Below, in pieces: positions 13,330-24,762 of a stretch of DNA of 64,000 nt. The notes beneath the pieces were generated by a model. It saw only the letters and a list, made by a program, of their open reading frames with translations, was not told the DNA's origin and ran no database searches. Location: the NCBI GenBank assembly GCA_036346405.1, contig CM070559.1, positions 44,820,518 to 44,884,517 on the forward strand, in the 5' to 3' direction. The stretch comes from Phyllostachys edulis. Its lineage: Eukaryota; Streptophyta; Magnoliopsida; Poales; Poaceae. Numbering within the stretch: position 1 is the stretch's first letter; the number at the start of each line of letters is the position of its first letter. Both the position numbers and the translations under genes were made by a program.

Positions 13330-13864
13330 TTAATCAATTAACAAACGAAGGTAACATATTATGTAACATACATTTAGTAAGCAAATGCATATAGAGAGCA
13401 AAAGATAAGGGAAATAGAACAACAATGGTGAAGCAAAAACATTGTAAATCAAACTTACAATGAGAAAAAATATGCAACCTCCAACCGTACTTGATGCCTG
13501 AGAAGTATTCCTCTTCTCCTTCTTATATTTCTTCACATATAACATCAACCATTCATACACGAATTTGGACCATTCCCATTCATTCACTTTGTCAACATAT
13601 TGCAAAGGACTTACAAATGAAAACCTTCTCTCTGCTAAGGTCATCTTTCAGCAACTTATTCCCAAAAAACTTTATTGGAGGTAGGTTTAACTGAGCAAAC
13701 ATTTCCAGCAAATAATTTTTTCCTGAATCATTGTCCAACTCAATTTCTTGGCCACCAATAGGAATACCTAAGACGCAATGAATGGACATAGAAGACATTG
13801 GGATAACTTTCTCTTTAACAATGATGTTAGAGGTTCTAGTATCTATGTGATCAACAATCTCCAT
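13330..13864 (-). pseudogene. Best-conserved exon of the ULP1-associated gene
   Basis: Two overlapping frames cover one ancestral exon. 13592-13864 encodes 90 aa with EIVDHIDTRTSN near the start, LGIPIGG near residues 32-38 and PPIKFFGNKLL near residues 62-72. After a frame change near 13630, the 13330-13644 frame continues with WSKFVYEWLMLYVKK and ends coding at GGCIFF, where a GTAAGT donor follows (about 13457-13462). Spacing and order of these motifs follow the N-terminal domain of the transposon-associated family. The apparent frame change could be a short indel. A hydrophobic tail in the second frame is probably intron translation. Confidence 0.55.
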
Positions 13865-14984
13865 TGCACAAAACTCCTAGGAACAAGGCACTCTTCAAAA
13901 TCTATAAATCACCCAAAGCAATACTCCTTGATAATATCTTTCTTAGGTTGACTAAGACCAGCAATTTTGTCAGCGAAATAGCTCAAATTACATATGCTAG
14001 AAGCCTTTTTAGCTACATGATCAGTCCTGCCCTTCTTACATTTTCTATCAGTCCAAGTCCTCTATAGAAAAAGGAAACAATTACAAGTGGAATATCAAAA
14101 AGAATAATAAAAATTGATCAAAATGGGGAAAAACAAAAAAAAATAACAAGTTCAAACATTTCTCTTGTCTTTAGACACGCCTTTTTGAGCTAACTTCCTT
14201 TTCAGGGACTTTGCAACCTGCACAAACACATAGAGGAAGAGGTCAAGGGGCAACTAAAATTTAAAAACAAAACAAACTTCCTAACATATAAAACAAAACA
14301 AAATAAATAGACTCAAAATACCATCTTCGACAAATTCTTGAAAATAATAGCATCATCAATAGAATCCTCAAAAGAAGAGCCCGACTGCCATCAAGGATAA
14401 AAACAAAATTTAAAATTAAACCACCGCAACGGAATTAAGACAATAAACCGAAAGAAACTATAGCTTGCTTACATATTCATCTTCACCAGATTCCATAGCG
14501 CGTGGAGTTTGCTATATCAAAGTCTTCTTCGGGCTCCAAACTGTTATTCATTCCATTATCGTTGGATGCATCTTCATCCGACTTGATAATATCCCTAGCC
14601 ATGTTCTTTATTGAACCTACAGAAATCAATTCTCTAAACTACCCCAATATTCACCCAAAAAAAAAGATGCCTACATAATTAACTTATTACATAAGAGGAA
14701 GCAAAAAAAACAAAATGAAGGGCAGAAGTTGCTAACTACATATCACAAAATTGAACAAAAAAAAATCTATCACTACAACTATTAAGGAAGCATGCATAGT
14801 TTAAAAAAAATCTATTTCCATAACTATGCAATTGGGGTACTAGAAAACACAAGACAAAAAGATAACACCTGAAGATGCAATGTTTGCGTCTCTTTCAGAG
14901 ATGAACAAAAATCGTATGGTTTTCTTCAAGAACACAACATTTAACAATTTCAATCCCAAATCATGCTTAAGTAACCAGTGTGTA

Positions 14985-15430
14985 CATGTTGATGTCCTAA
15001 CAACAGGATGGGGTTTCTAAGTATCCAGTAAAAAAAATCTCCAATAGTTCCAGAAACATATAATATTGGTTTTCTGGATAGAACATAAACTAAAATATCA
15101 GATGTACCAACAACAAACTAATGGACATTAATACACCTTAGTGACACTAATGTCGCATGGTACAACAAAACTTTGGAGTTTCACCTGCACAGATTCTAGA
15201 ACTGGACAATGTACTAGCACATCCAAAACACGAACAGACATCTAAGATTAAAAAAAAATACTAATGCAAGAGTCACTTCATAAAACCTAATACAGAAAAT
15301 TTCTTGAAGACTCGTAAGGTAGGAACATCAGTCAATAGGGGGAGTGCCATACATGTAACATTAACACATCACAGCACTCCATGGACCTTCATGCAGAAAC
15401 AAAAAGCCACACAAACACCCTAAAAAATTT
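14985..15430 (+). repeat. Direct repeat, copy A
   Basis: It begins TTGATGTCCTAACAACAGG and ends near CACCCTAAAAA. It matches copy B (15800-16245) along its whole length with scattered substitutions and small indels, at an offset of about 816 bases. It could be a segmental duplication or two insertions of an unrecognised repeat; no target duplication was seen. Confidence 0.75.
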
Positions 15431-15799
15431 AGTATCGGATATAGGCAAATTATTGGTTCCTGAATCTATAGAAAAAAATTCTTCATTTATTGAATGATGT
15501 TTTATTTAATGCATTTGCTAATGATATTACATTCCCATGGCAATTGGAAACATGAATAACAACTATCTAAAACCTCATCTTGATTGATTGTGCGCAGATT
15601 TCATGGCATTAATTTCCAGATTCATACTAGTGGTAACCTGGATAACTAAATATCGAATGAATATCACGAATTACATCAAACGAAGATCTTAAAATAGAAC
15701 CCAATCCCTAATAACCCTGACTGTACAATTTAAATATAAAATCTCACTGACAACAACACATAAAACGAAATAGAAAAATAAGGAATCATTTCAGTCTGT

Positions 15800-16245
15800 A
15801 GATATTGATGTCCCTATCAACAGGCTGGGGTTCCTAAGGATCCGGTAAAAAATCTCCAATAGTTGCAGAAGCAAATAATACTGGTTTTCTGAACAGATCC
15901 TAAACTAAAATATAAGATGTACCAATAGCCAACTAATGAACATTAATATACCTTAGTGACACTAATGTTGCGAGGTACAACAAACTTTGGAGTTTCAAAT
16001 GCACAGATTCTAGAACTGGACAATGTACTCCCACATATCAAAACACGAACAGACATCTAACATACAAATCCTAATACAGGTGTCACTCCAAAAAAAAATC
16101 CTAATACAGAAATTTCTTGAAGACTCATAAGATAGGAGCATCATTCACTAGGGGGAGTGCCATGCATGTAACATTAACACAACACAGCACTCCAGGCACC
16201 TTCATGCAGAAAAAAAGCCACACAATCACACTTAAAAAAACCACA
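15800..16245 (+). repeat. Direct repeat, copy B
   Basis: Partner of 14985-15430. Shared blocks include CTCCAATAGTT, TTAGTGACACTAATGT, ATTCTAGAACTGGACAATGT and GGGGGAGTGCCAT. About 370 bases of unrelated sequence separate the copies. Confidence 0.75.
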
Positions 16246-16660
16246 ATGGAACACTACTCCATGACCATGAGCAGGCTTCAAAGCTACAAAAAAAACACAA
16301 AGGAACACAGGGGGGCCAAACCCACGAAAACACTAACAGCATATTTTCACTACAAAACAACCCAATGCCACAGCAAGGGGCCAAACACAACAAACCCTGG
16401 AAAAAATGTACAATAAATTTCAAGTAACAAGTTTAATATCCTCAAAGAAAAATCAAAATAACAAATCTGAACGCAACAAATCACCGACCAAAATGGATCA
16501 AAACACGAGAAAAAAATCAAGTGCATCCACAAATCTAAAGGCAAAAAAATCATGCCTCTCATATGAGACACTTGCGCACCAAAAAAAGGAGAACGACAGA
16601 TCCAGCTAGCTCTACTCACTACAAATCGGTGCCCCCACCAGCAACTAACCACTAGCCACT

Positions 16661-18429
16661 TCTTGCTCGCCGGTCGATGCTCATCGCATCACCCCGAGAG
16701 AGATGCCCCCACTCGTCGCTTCTTGCTCGTCGGTCGACGCACACCACTTGTCGCAACCTAGAGGGTGTCGCTCGCCGCAAGCAGCTTGACCCCTTCAGAG
16801 GATGCCGCTCGCCGCTTCCTACTCACCGGTCACTGCTTGGAGATAGAAGATGCCACTCGCCGGCAAAACGAACCACCGTGATGCCTCCTCCCTTCCTCCC
16901 CTCAGTTTCTCCTCTCCACCTCTATCTCTTTCTCTCTCGTGATCCAAAGGATACAGGAGGGACGCGAGTACCAGAGAATACAAAAAAAAAATTAGAAATT
17001 GGACACAACAACTCCTCTCCCACCACACAATAACTCGTGTGTAATACAGAAGGCGTGAGAAGCGATGAATATAATAAAGAATTTGAAACCACCACCCATT
17101 ACTCTACCTAACGGATCGGAAGTAAGCGGATTGGATTACCCAACACCCAACAACTGAAAATCGAGCCCGAGACTAGAACTAAGCTTCGCACGAATCTTAG
17201 AAATCGATTGAAAGACAGCTATATTTCAAGCAACTGAAAAATAGCAAATTCGATAATTTATTTATTTTCTTGGACTGAATTCGCCTCTACTCCAAGACCT
17301 AAAAATTAATTTCTTCCATGCATGCATGCGCATCTTCAGATTAACGGTCAGATGATCGCGTTGGTACGTACGTTACGTACCAGATTGCAGCATACCTCCC
17401 GCTGATAAGCGCACCGCGTGCTGCCGCGAAGCGTAGCGCGCATGTGGCCGCAGCACCGGCAGCCAGGCACATCAGCGCACCAACGCACGGAAGGCCACAT
17501 GACACATTCACGTCTCCTCCAAGAAGCACCCACAGCACCATTCCACACAAGACACAACAACAAACATGACTACTTCTCCTCTCCTTTTTCTTTAAAAAAA
17601 AGTGTTTTTTTTTATTTATCAATTGACCTTTGAACCGAAGGAGGCATGAAAGGAACCGTGAGCATATGCCATCAATCATCAAGACTCAAGACCAAAAGAA
17701 AATAGCAGAAACAAATTGCAGAACAAGGCAATTATGCGTTTGATTGGACCCGTGAATGAAGCCGAGGGAGCAACGCAATGCAAGATTGCGTAGGGCAGGC
17801 AGAGGAATCAATCAAATCCAGTTGGGCGCCGGGGACAAGGGGGCATGTTCCACTCACCTACCCCAGGACGAGACGGTGCCTTCCATTGGCCTCCTACTCT
17901 GCCCAAAATTTACTCCTCTCCTCGCCTCGCCTCGCCTCGCCTCTCCTACTCGGCTACTACTCACCCTTGTCGCCTCGCCATGTGCGTCTCTGCACGGCTT
18001 CACCTGCAAGCAAAAAGTAAAAACTGATGAAACTGCGCGTCTGCAATCCTGCATGCGACGAGCGCGCAGGCGCAGCATAATTGGCCCGGTCGTCCTCACG
18101 AGCGTCGCAGCTAGCTGGCGGCAGCGACGGCAACCTTGCACGTGCTGACGGACGGACAGATGGACGGACGGAACAGATGGATGCGACGCCTAGTATGGCT
18201 GTGCTTGCGCGCATGCCATCATCGGGTACATTAAGCGGCGGGGAGCGGCTGCCCCGGGTCTCCCGACGGACCCCCTGACCCAGCCCGCCGGAGTCCCCGA
18301 GCAAGGCCAAGCCGTCGTGGCACCACGAGGCGCAGATGAACAGCCGCTGCAACGTAGTCCGTGCGGCCGGCCCAATTACAGTCCAAGCTAAATATCCTAT
18401 AAAATGCAGATGCACTAGTAACCATAAAT
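16661..18429. other. Intergenic, GC-rich patches, no gene supported
   Basis: It contains pyrimidine-rich and GC-rich blocks (16690-16930, 17400-17530, 17850-18370), a short (CGCCT)n run at about 17920-17945 and GACG-type simple repeats at about 18144-18175. Open frames exist on both strands but look like by-products of GC richness. The 16690-16930 block may be the promoter or leader of the minus-strand gene at 7972-14602. No recognisable protein was seen. Confidence 0.4.
17920..17945 (+). repeat. (CGCCT)n microsatellite
   Basis: CTCGCCTCGCCTCGCCT, about five pentamer units within a pyrimidine-rich tract. Confidence 0.85.
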
Positions 18430-19440
18430 CTCTAATTCTCTAACCATTTTCTATTCCTCCAGGCTCCAGTTCCAGCAGCAGAGGCTGTGGCGTGGCACAA
18501 GAGCTACAGCATGGGCAAGGGGCAAGGACAGGTGCTGCGACGCGAGGGCTACGGCACGGACGAGGGCGGGTGCTACGGCACGGCGCGGCCGCGAGCTATA
18601 GCATGCAGCGCGGGTGCGAGCATTGAGGCGCAGCGCGGAGGCTGCGGCGTGGGGACAGTGAGGCGTCGACTAGTCAACTACAAAGGCTCGGTGCGGCAAG
18701 GCGTGGGGCATACTGAGTCAGCCACCGAGGCAGGCACCGAGGCCAGCCTTGAGCTCTTGACTCATCTTGTCGTCTTGAATTTTGATTTCATAGAGTAAAA
18801 TTTTAGTAAATTTTGATTTCTTGTAGGAATTTTATAAGAAAATAACATAAATACCATGACAATTCCCAAATGCAAGCGGTAGAAACATCTAATTCCATTG
18901 CCAACAACACCGCAACCGCAAAGAGAGCTTGTGCTAGTGATGTGTTTAATCCAGATGACATTGTTGCTGATCCGGGCCTACAGAAACAAATTGAAGAATA
19001 TGCTACCCTAAAAATTAGAGATGAAGTGAGAAAGGTGTATTTATTGAAAGGCTCATACCAGCCGCGAGGTCATGCTTTTCCTCGTAAAAATAACATGAAA
19101 TCAAACAGGGCATTTAGAGAAGCAAGGATATGATAGAGCCTCAAATTTGCGTGGAGAACTAAATGGTTTACAGAAATTAGTGCTAGATGAAAACCCTCGT
19201 GTTTTTTATGTGCATTGTTTTGGTTTAACTAATGATCTATCACAAGCATTGTAGCAAAAGAATCAAAACATAGTTAGTGCAATGACTATGATTATGTTTG
19301 TCAAGAGTCTCCTACAACATTTGACAGATCATGAATGGGAGCCACTTTTGGATGATGTCACTACCATCTGTGTTGCTAAAGAGATTCCAATAGGCATAGA
19401 AACCACGAACCTCATGTACCTTATATAACTTAGTGGTATA
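18430..19440 (+). pseudogene. Decayed ZMYM1/TTF-type hAT transposase gene
   Basis: A GC-rich leader (18430-18790) is followed by a probable intron acceptor (TTTCTTGTAG, about 18826) and an 87 aa frame from ATG 18870. That frame contains FNPDDIVADPGLQKQIEEY (about residues 26-44) and RDEVRKVYLLKG. These match the N-terminal segment of the plant zinc finger MYM-type 1-like / TTF-type hAT proteins. Immediately downstream, in a shifted frame, come remnants of the later GQGYDGASN-like and DENPRVFYVHCF motifs (about 19110-19220), then a stop codon. The zinc-finger core and most of the catalytic domain are missing, so this is a deletion derivative and not a working transposase. Confidence 0.65.
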
Positions 19441-20530
19441 ATTATTATTCTATTTTGAGTTTTAAATTATTATTGCACTTGCGTTGAATTCAAGTTCTTA
19501 TAAATTTTGTTGTATTTATGTGTTGTAGGTAACTGTTGGAGTGTCGGTATTCTGGATATCTTGTACCAGCCATCGATGTACACACGCATCAGGAGTCCCA
19601 GTATTCCGGATATCTTATGTTAGCCATCGATGTACACACGTATCAGGAGTCCTTGTTAGTACTTTATGTGAGCTCTTAATATGTATTCTATGTTTGTTTA
19701 GTTATATCAGTTATATCTATGTTTGTCTAGTTATATTGATTAGATCTTAACAATTTGTAGGTATTTAAAATCATTAGTTATATTAACTATTGATCATAAT
19801 ATACATCGGTATTTTTTACATTACAATTTTGCTCGGACCTTTCAAATTCCGGTTTCGCCACCGGATACGTAGCGACGAGCATTTCTACTGTACTTGCAAC
19901 AATCTCTATGAATTATGGACTGAACATTTCTACCGGGTCACTTTGATGGATGGATTCTTTTCAGGTTTTCAGCGTCACGTCGCTGGGCTGGACATGGCCT
20001 CGTGGGTGCCCGTGCATGCCTGCGATGCGACTCAACTTGCGGATGGAACATCCAGGACCGGGCAAACAGAACGCGTTTTCAGATGGATTACCGCTGTCAT
20101 TCAAACCTTCTTGCTCTCGCTCTTCTAGGAAAGGATGTCGACATTGTACGGTGACAATTTTGCATGTTTGAGAGACGGACCAATAGGTCCGCTTCAGAGC
20201 AAGGAAGAAGAGCTCACTGTTTTCAGTCAACCAGTCAGTCCATCATGTCCGTCATTTCAGATTTTCCATCGTTGGAATTCGGCGATGATGTTGTGCTGAT
20301 CCTGCCATCAAAGAACACAGGAGTAGCACTATATAAACATGAATAAGCTACTAGCATTGTCATAATGCAGAGGAACAGAACAACGCAGGATGTGAAACAA
20401 CTCAGTTTAGTCCAACATTACATCTGCGTACCAACAACTTCTACCAGCCAGGCTCAAACTAACTGAATGTATGCTCTCCTCGAAGAGCATGCATTTTAAT
20501 GCTATTAGGTAACAAGAGTGTGTCTGGAAG
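19441..20530. other. No gene recognised; includes a short tandem repeat
   Basis: A/T-rich at first, moderate GC later (19960-20130). It includes a two-copy tandem repeat of about 54 bases (19539-19650). Open frames at 19790-20230 overlap on both strands and show no recognisable domain. Confidence 0.4.
19539..19650 (+). repeat. Tandem repeat, two units of about 54 bp
   Basis: Each unit runs GGAGT...GTATTC(T/C)GGATATCTT...AGCCATCGATGTACACACG. The unit start recurs at 19539, 19593 and 19646. Confidence 0.8.
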
Positions 20531-20533
20531 CAT

Positions 20534-20813
20534 CCACGGTGTACATAAAAGACGATTTAGATAATTTTTTCTATTGAGACACTGAGCCCCTCTTTAAGTC
20601 TCGGTTCCTCACAATTAAAAATTAATTTTAAAAAGGAGGAAGAGAGGAACAGTTGCAGGAGAGAGAAGAGGGTGAGATGATTCTTATTTTTTTAATTGAA
20701 TTTGGGTCCCACCAACCGATTCCACACATTAGAGCAAATTTTACAAGTTTAGACTCCTTCCTATATATCAAGTTTAGACCCTTTGAAGGGGTCTAAACAT
20801 TGTGGATGCTCTA
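20534..20813. mobile_element. Small terminal-inverted-repeat element (MITE-like)
   Basis: The left end GAAGCATCCACGGTGTAC and the inverted right end GAGCATCCACAATGTTT are imperfect inverted repeats typical of PIF/Harbinger-like MITEs of grasses. No clear 3 bp target duplication was found. A second similar end (GGATGCTCTTA) lies at about 21560, so the element could instead extend to there with a GC-rich interior. Confidence 0.4.
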
Positions 20814-21567
20814 AGGGTGATGTAGCCCCTTGGGGTCACCCCATACATTGCAAAGGTCGACCACAAGCGAAAAATGTAAGGAGTGGCTCCCAGACTTGAG
20901 GACCGGTTTCAAACAATAAAAAAGCTGATGGTCCCACATGTCAGATGGTGCGAACGCAGTGGTGGTAGTTGTGGCCACTGTCTGCTGTGCCGAGTAGGAA
21001 GCCAGGCTGTCGGGTCATCACAATACCACCGGGAGGTGACCAAAGGGGTTCTCGTCGCTATCATCGGGCGGAGCCAAGCAAAGCTTACGTTGTTGCCGTC
21101 AAACCGAGCCAAGGAAACCACGCCGCTATCGAGAGGTCGGGGGGAGGAGCACCGCTGCCTGATCTGGTCGCCTGGAGGTTGGGGAAGGGCCATCGCCACC
21201 GGATTTGCCAGGGGAGGGCGCCATCATCAGAGAGGCCTCTTCCACCTCCTTTCGCAGTTGAGAGAGAGAGAGAGAGAGAGTGGAGGCTATGGAGGAGGGG
21301 CACCATCGCCGTCGGTTAAGTGTGATGGAGAGGAGAGAAGATGAGTGCGAGGAGCGGTGGAGAGAGGAGGGACGAATGAACGGTGGGTGGGAGACAGAGA
21401 GAGATGGGATAAAGGTAGGGCGGAGAAAGGGGGAGGAGATGATATTTTAATAAGTTGTGGGTCCTACCTTGGTACCTATCTAGGTCCTACACAATGTAGA
21501 AAATAGCACTAAGTCACGTTACTCTGGCTTAGGACCCAGGTGGGTTATATGCATTAAGGATGCTCTT
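20814..21567. other. GC-rich segment ending in a second MITE-like terminus
   Basis: It contains a (GA)n tract at about 21255-21277 and purine-rich sequence to 21440. The right end (CATTAAGGATGCTCTTA) resembles the inverted terminus at 20534. Open frames on both strands (20883-21344 and 20909-21199) overlap and have no recognisable domain, so I do not call a gene. Confidence 0.35.
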
Positions 21568-21695
21568 ATGCAAGTGGGTCAATTGGTGACAAGAAAAGCT
21601 ATTTGAGTTACCCATGGCTGCCTTGCCTCATTCTAACAAACAAGCCATGGATAGCCATGGTATGAGTTTTTGGCTCATTTAGCCACCTTTTGAAA

Positions 21696-21960
21696 CAAAA
21701 TAGCAAAACTAAATTGCCACAGAAAGTCACGTGCCGCACTCCTAAATCGTGGCAGACCGCGGTTCCTATCGCTGACTGTGTGCGCGGCAGACCACCTGCC
21801 GCGATCTGGGAGCACGACACATGGCATGCCGTGGTTTGGGATAGCGGCACGTGGCATGCCACGGTTTGGGATCATAGCACGTAACTTTCTGCGACAATTT
21901 AGTATGGTAAGTGTGACTTGTTTTGTTATTTCGAATAACGGAGTTAGTTTTGCTATTTTA
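21696..21960. repeat. Interrupted foldback repeat
   Basis: The left arm 21696-21735 (AAATAGCAAAACTAAATTG, then AGAAAGTCACGTGC) pairs with 21877-21907 and 21942-21960, which carry the inverse of the same blocks split by about 35 bases. The loop holds tandem units of about 31 bases with GGCATGCC(G/A)(T/C)GGTTTGGGAT. It looks like a small foldback transposon; family not recognised. Confidence 0.5.
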
Positions 21961-22063
21961 TTTAAAAATATGTTATTTTTGTCGAAGACTCCGTGGTATG
22001 GCATTGCCTTGTGTCCCAACAGGCACAGATGGGCAGGCCCAGGCCCCCACCATTAGCCAAGGC

Positions 22064-24551
22064 TAGGGCTGAAAAAAAAATGCTCGAAGCTCGCGAGCCG
22101 AGTTGAGCTCAGTACAGCTCGGCCCATACCGAGCTTGAGCAGGCTCAGCTCGGGCTCGTGAAATTTTGAGCCGAGCCGAGCTTGGGTTTTAGCTCGCAAT
22201 CAAAATAAGCCGAGCACAACATCGAACATGAAAATACTTGGCAATGAAATGAGTTGATCCTCTAGCAATAAACTTGGCCATTAAACTACGCACAATAGCT
22301 GTATTTGAGGAAGCATTATCAAGAGTAAGTGTGATAATCTTATCCTCTATCTTCCATTCAACAATGCAATCAAAGACAGTCTAAGCTATGACAACCCCAC
22401 TGTGTGGAGGATCCAACTCAATAAAGTTCAGCACACAACATTGCATAACCTGATTTGTATTTATATAATGTGCTACCAAACACATGTAGCAAAGGTTTTT
22501 GTTAGAGGTCCACAAATCACAAGTTAAACTAATATGGGAGACACTTCTGAGACTCTTCCTAAGGACTTCCCTCTCTGATTCATAAATCTTGATGCATTCA
22601 CTTCTTATCGTCTTTCTACTGATGAACTGATATGATGGATTTAAGTACCTCATCAACACATTAAACCAAGTGTGCTCGACCATCCTCAAGGGATACTCTG
22701 GACAATTACCATCTTATCAATAATTCGACAAGTTTCATCTTGATCATATTCCCTAGAAGTAGAAACAATAGGTAAACCAGTCTCACCTCCCATGGCAGGA
22801 CCAAAGTTGAGGTTCACTTGAGCTTTTATCTTAGCCACCTTGTTCATATATGGTGTGCACTTCAGTATATGCCTCATAAGATGTGAATTTGCACCCCCTT
22901 GTTTATAAGACATGAATTTGTAGCAGAACCTACACTTTGCCCTTGTATCGATCTCCCATTTCTTTGTATTCGATGGAATATTCACCATCTTAAAGATCTT
23001 CCAACAATCTGATCTTTGTTTCGGTCTCCTAGTTGCCTTTGGAGATCCCTTCCGCCTTTTTGCCTCCCTCTTTGATCTTTCTTGAGACACGGTAGTACCA
23101 TCTTCTGTTAATGCCACAACGGCTTGTTCATCACCATTTGAACTTGAAGAGTCAACCGAAACATGTCCTTGTTTCCGCTCCTCATCAGATAGTACAACAT
23201 CGTGATCATCATGAGCCAAATCCTCCCAATCCGCATCCTCGCTCGACGACTATGATAAAACATTAGAGATAATTAGACATGGAAACCATATTGGGAGGAG
23301 TAAAGCAAACCAATGCTCTATGAGTATATTTAGTCATCTAGTTGTGGTCAATATTCTGTTAGCTAGCTTCAAGTCTTCTAATCTGTCCAATTTGTCTAAC
23401 ATATGTTTGTAGTCTACAAATGGTTCTGTTAAACTTCATAAACTACCATTGTTGTCTTATCAGTTGATACAATCAATTTCATAAACTTCCACAAAAGATA
23501 TGGTTCATGACTTGATGCTATGGTTTCATAATTACAGTCTACTAAGAAAAGGTAAGTTATATCTTCTAGTGTTATCATCGTAACAACAATAGGCTGTCTA
23601 CTTTCAATACATTATACATGTCTACTAAGAAAAGGTAAGTTGCTCAAAGCTTACTTGCTCAATACATATCAATAATCAGAAACCATATGCACTACTACAT
23701 AATGACATCAGAAACCATCATGACATCTGCATAACTAATTAAGCAAACTTGCTCAAAGCTTCATAACACTACCCATCTAGCTTCAGCATCTGCACTACTA
23801 CATCTACACCATCCTCACTGAGAGACACTACACGTGTACACTCACCGAGGCTGTTGGTTCGGTGACGTCAAGAGGCTGGGAGCAAAGGCGTCGTCCATCG
23901 ATTGCACGCTCGCCCGGTATTGGTACTGGTAGTGCCGAGGCGGAGGCCCCGACGTTGGCCAACTTCTTCCCTCGAGCACGAGACTCCGTACTCCATTGGC
24001 GGTCCATGCGTGTCGGTTGGAGGAGGTCACGGCGGATGGAGGGTGATGGATGGAGGACCAGTAGTGGAAGGGGCGGCGGTGGGGGGTGGAGCCTAGAGGA
24101 TAGGGCAAAAGGGAAGGGAAAGGAGGGCCATGAGGCACAGCGGCAAGGTCAGGAGAACGACGGGAGGACGGGCCCAGGGCAGAGGCGGGAGGACGGGGTC
24201 AGGGCGGAGGCGGGAGGACGAGGTGCGGCGGCGCGGTTGGAGGAGGCCGCAGCTGGCAGGAGAGGAAGGCCTGAAGCCTGAAGGGGAAGTGGGATGGGGA
24301 TGGATTTGGGGGCTGCACAATGTTGTAGGGTTAGCTTAGCTAGTCAAGGTGCTAACCTCCTAGGCTTTCTTGGGCCGAGCTCGCGAGCCGCTTGCAAGCC
24401 AGCTCGGGCTCGACTCGTTTTGATTACGAGCTGAAACCTAAACTTGACTCAAAATTTCACAAGTCCAAGCTACCCAAGCTTGACTCAAAATTTCACGAGT
24501 CCGAGAGCCAGCTCGAGCTCGGTAGCTTCAAGCTTTTTTTTTCCAGCCCTA
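22064..24551 (-). mobile_element. hAT transposon, internally deleted
   Basis: The left end TAGGGCTGAAAAAAAAATGC and the inverse of the right end, TAGGGCTGGAAAAAAAAGC, form terminal inverted repeats. Subterminal regions on both sides are rich in GAGCTCG/CTCGAGC motifs (22080-22200 and 24370-24530), as expected for transposase binding in hAT elements. The interior carries a minus-strand BED-finger transposase. The expected 8 bp target duplication is not evident (GCCAAGGC left, GAAACAGG right), so it has decayed or one boundary is off by a base or two. Confidence 0.75.
22199..23898 (-). pseudogene. hAT transposase with BED zinc finger, truncated
   Basis: Exon 1 is 23898-23846 (ATG, 17 codons; donor GTGAG). 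Exon 2 starts near 23236-23250. It encodes an acidic N-terminus, then a BED-type finger (C-x2-C in AKCRFCYKF, later H-x-x-x-H in HLMRHILKC) around 22850-22950. After a one-base frameshift near 22690 it continues into the RNase H-like region with SLTCDLWTSNKNLCYMC and, after an in-frame stop near 22382, TLDNASSNTAIV and YFHVRCCA. The coding sequence then runs straight into the subterminal repeat, so the second half including the hAT dimerisation domain is deleted. The protein would have catalysed cut-and-paste transposition; this copy cannot. Confidence 0.8.
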
Positions 24552-24642
24552 GAAACAGGCCTCCTCCTTTGCTTGGTGACACGACAGAGAACAAAATGGT
24601 TGGGAAAGTTATGAGAGACAGTTCGAAGGATAGGCTGTTTTC

Positions 24643-24652
24643 CTATTTAAGG
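24643..24652 (+). promoter_or_regulatory. TATA box of the SOFL gene
   Basis: CTATTTAAGG lies about 420 bases before the start codon and about 110 bases before the first upstream ORF. Transcription would start near 24675. Confidence 0.5.
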
Positions 24653-24762
24653 ACACTGCCACCCTTTTGCAGCCGCTCCCCCTGACACCATCGCAACACA
24701 GGCACTGGCACAGGCACAGGAATACACCCCCCTGCCCACCCCACACACACGCATACCCTCCT

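Larger units (their letters stand above)
7972..14602 (-). pseudogene. Broken multi-exon gene of the grass transposon-associated ULP1-type family
   Basis: Read on the minus strand, short exons with GT/AG borders alternate with T-rich introns. Start: ATG at 14602 (an acidic N-terminus, MARDIIKSDEDAS...). Further coding blocks lie at about 14331-14390 (SGSSFEDSIDDA), 14168-14215, 13464-14060 (VDHIDTRTS, LGIPIGG, WSKFVYEWLMLYV), 12893-13036 (WKGDMIKNYF), 12642-12786, 11085-11485, 10797-10985, 10435-10560, 10105-10235, 8810-9085, 8425-8570 and 7972-8270. The LGIPIGG...WSKFVYEWL blocks match, as I recall it, a large grass family found in MULE/CACTA-type elements whose C-terminus carries a ULP1 cysteine protease domain. 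That domain is absent here because a Tat-like LTR abuts the gene at 7972. In-frame stops (for example near 11465 and 8127), frame changes near 13880 and a solo LTR at 11816-12640 indicate a pseudogene. Family assignment is from memory; moderate confidence. Confidence 0.6.
14603..16660 (-). other. Probable 5' intron/leader region of the ULP1-associated gene, with an internal duplication
   Basis: The stretch is G-poor on + (T-rich on the gene strand), like the introns of the adjacent gene, and has no credible reading frame. It contains two copies of a segment of about 440 bases (14985-15430 and 15800-16245). Confidence 0.4.

Noticed and set aside
17756..18415. Several long frames on both strands
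   Set aside because: GC-rich sequence gives open frames by chance; they overlap in opposite directions and have no family features.
20883..21344. 153-residue frame in a GC-rich block
   Set aside because: Overlaps a similar frame on the other strand and lies within a putative small TIR element; no domain seen.
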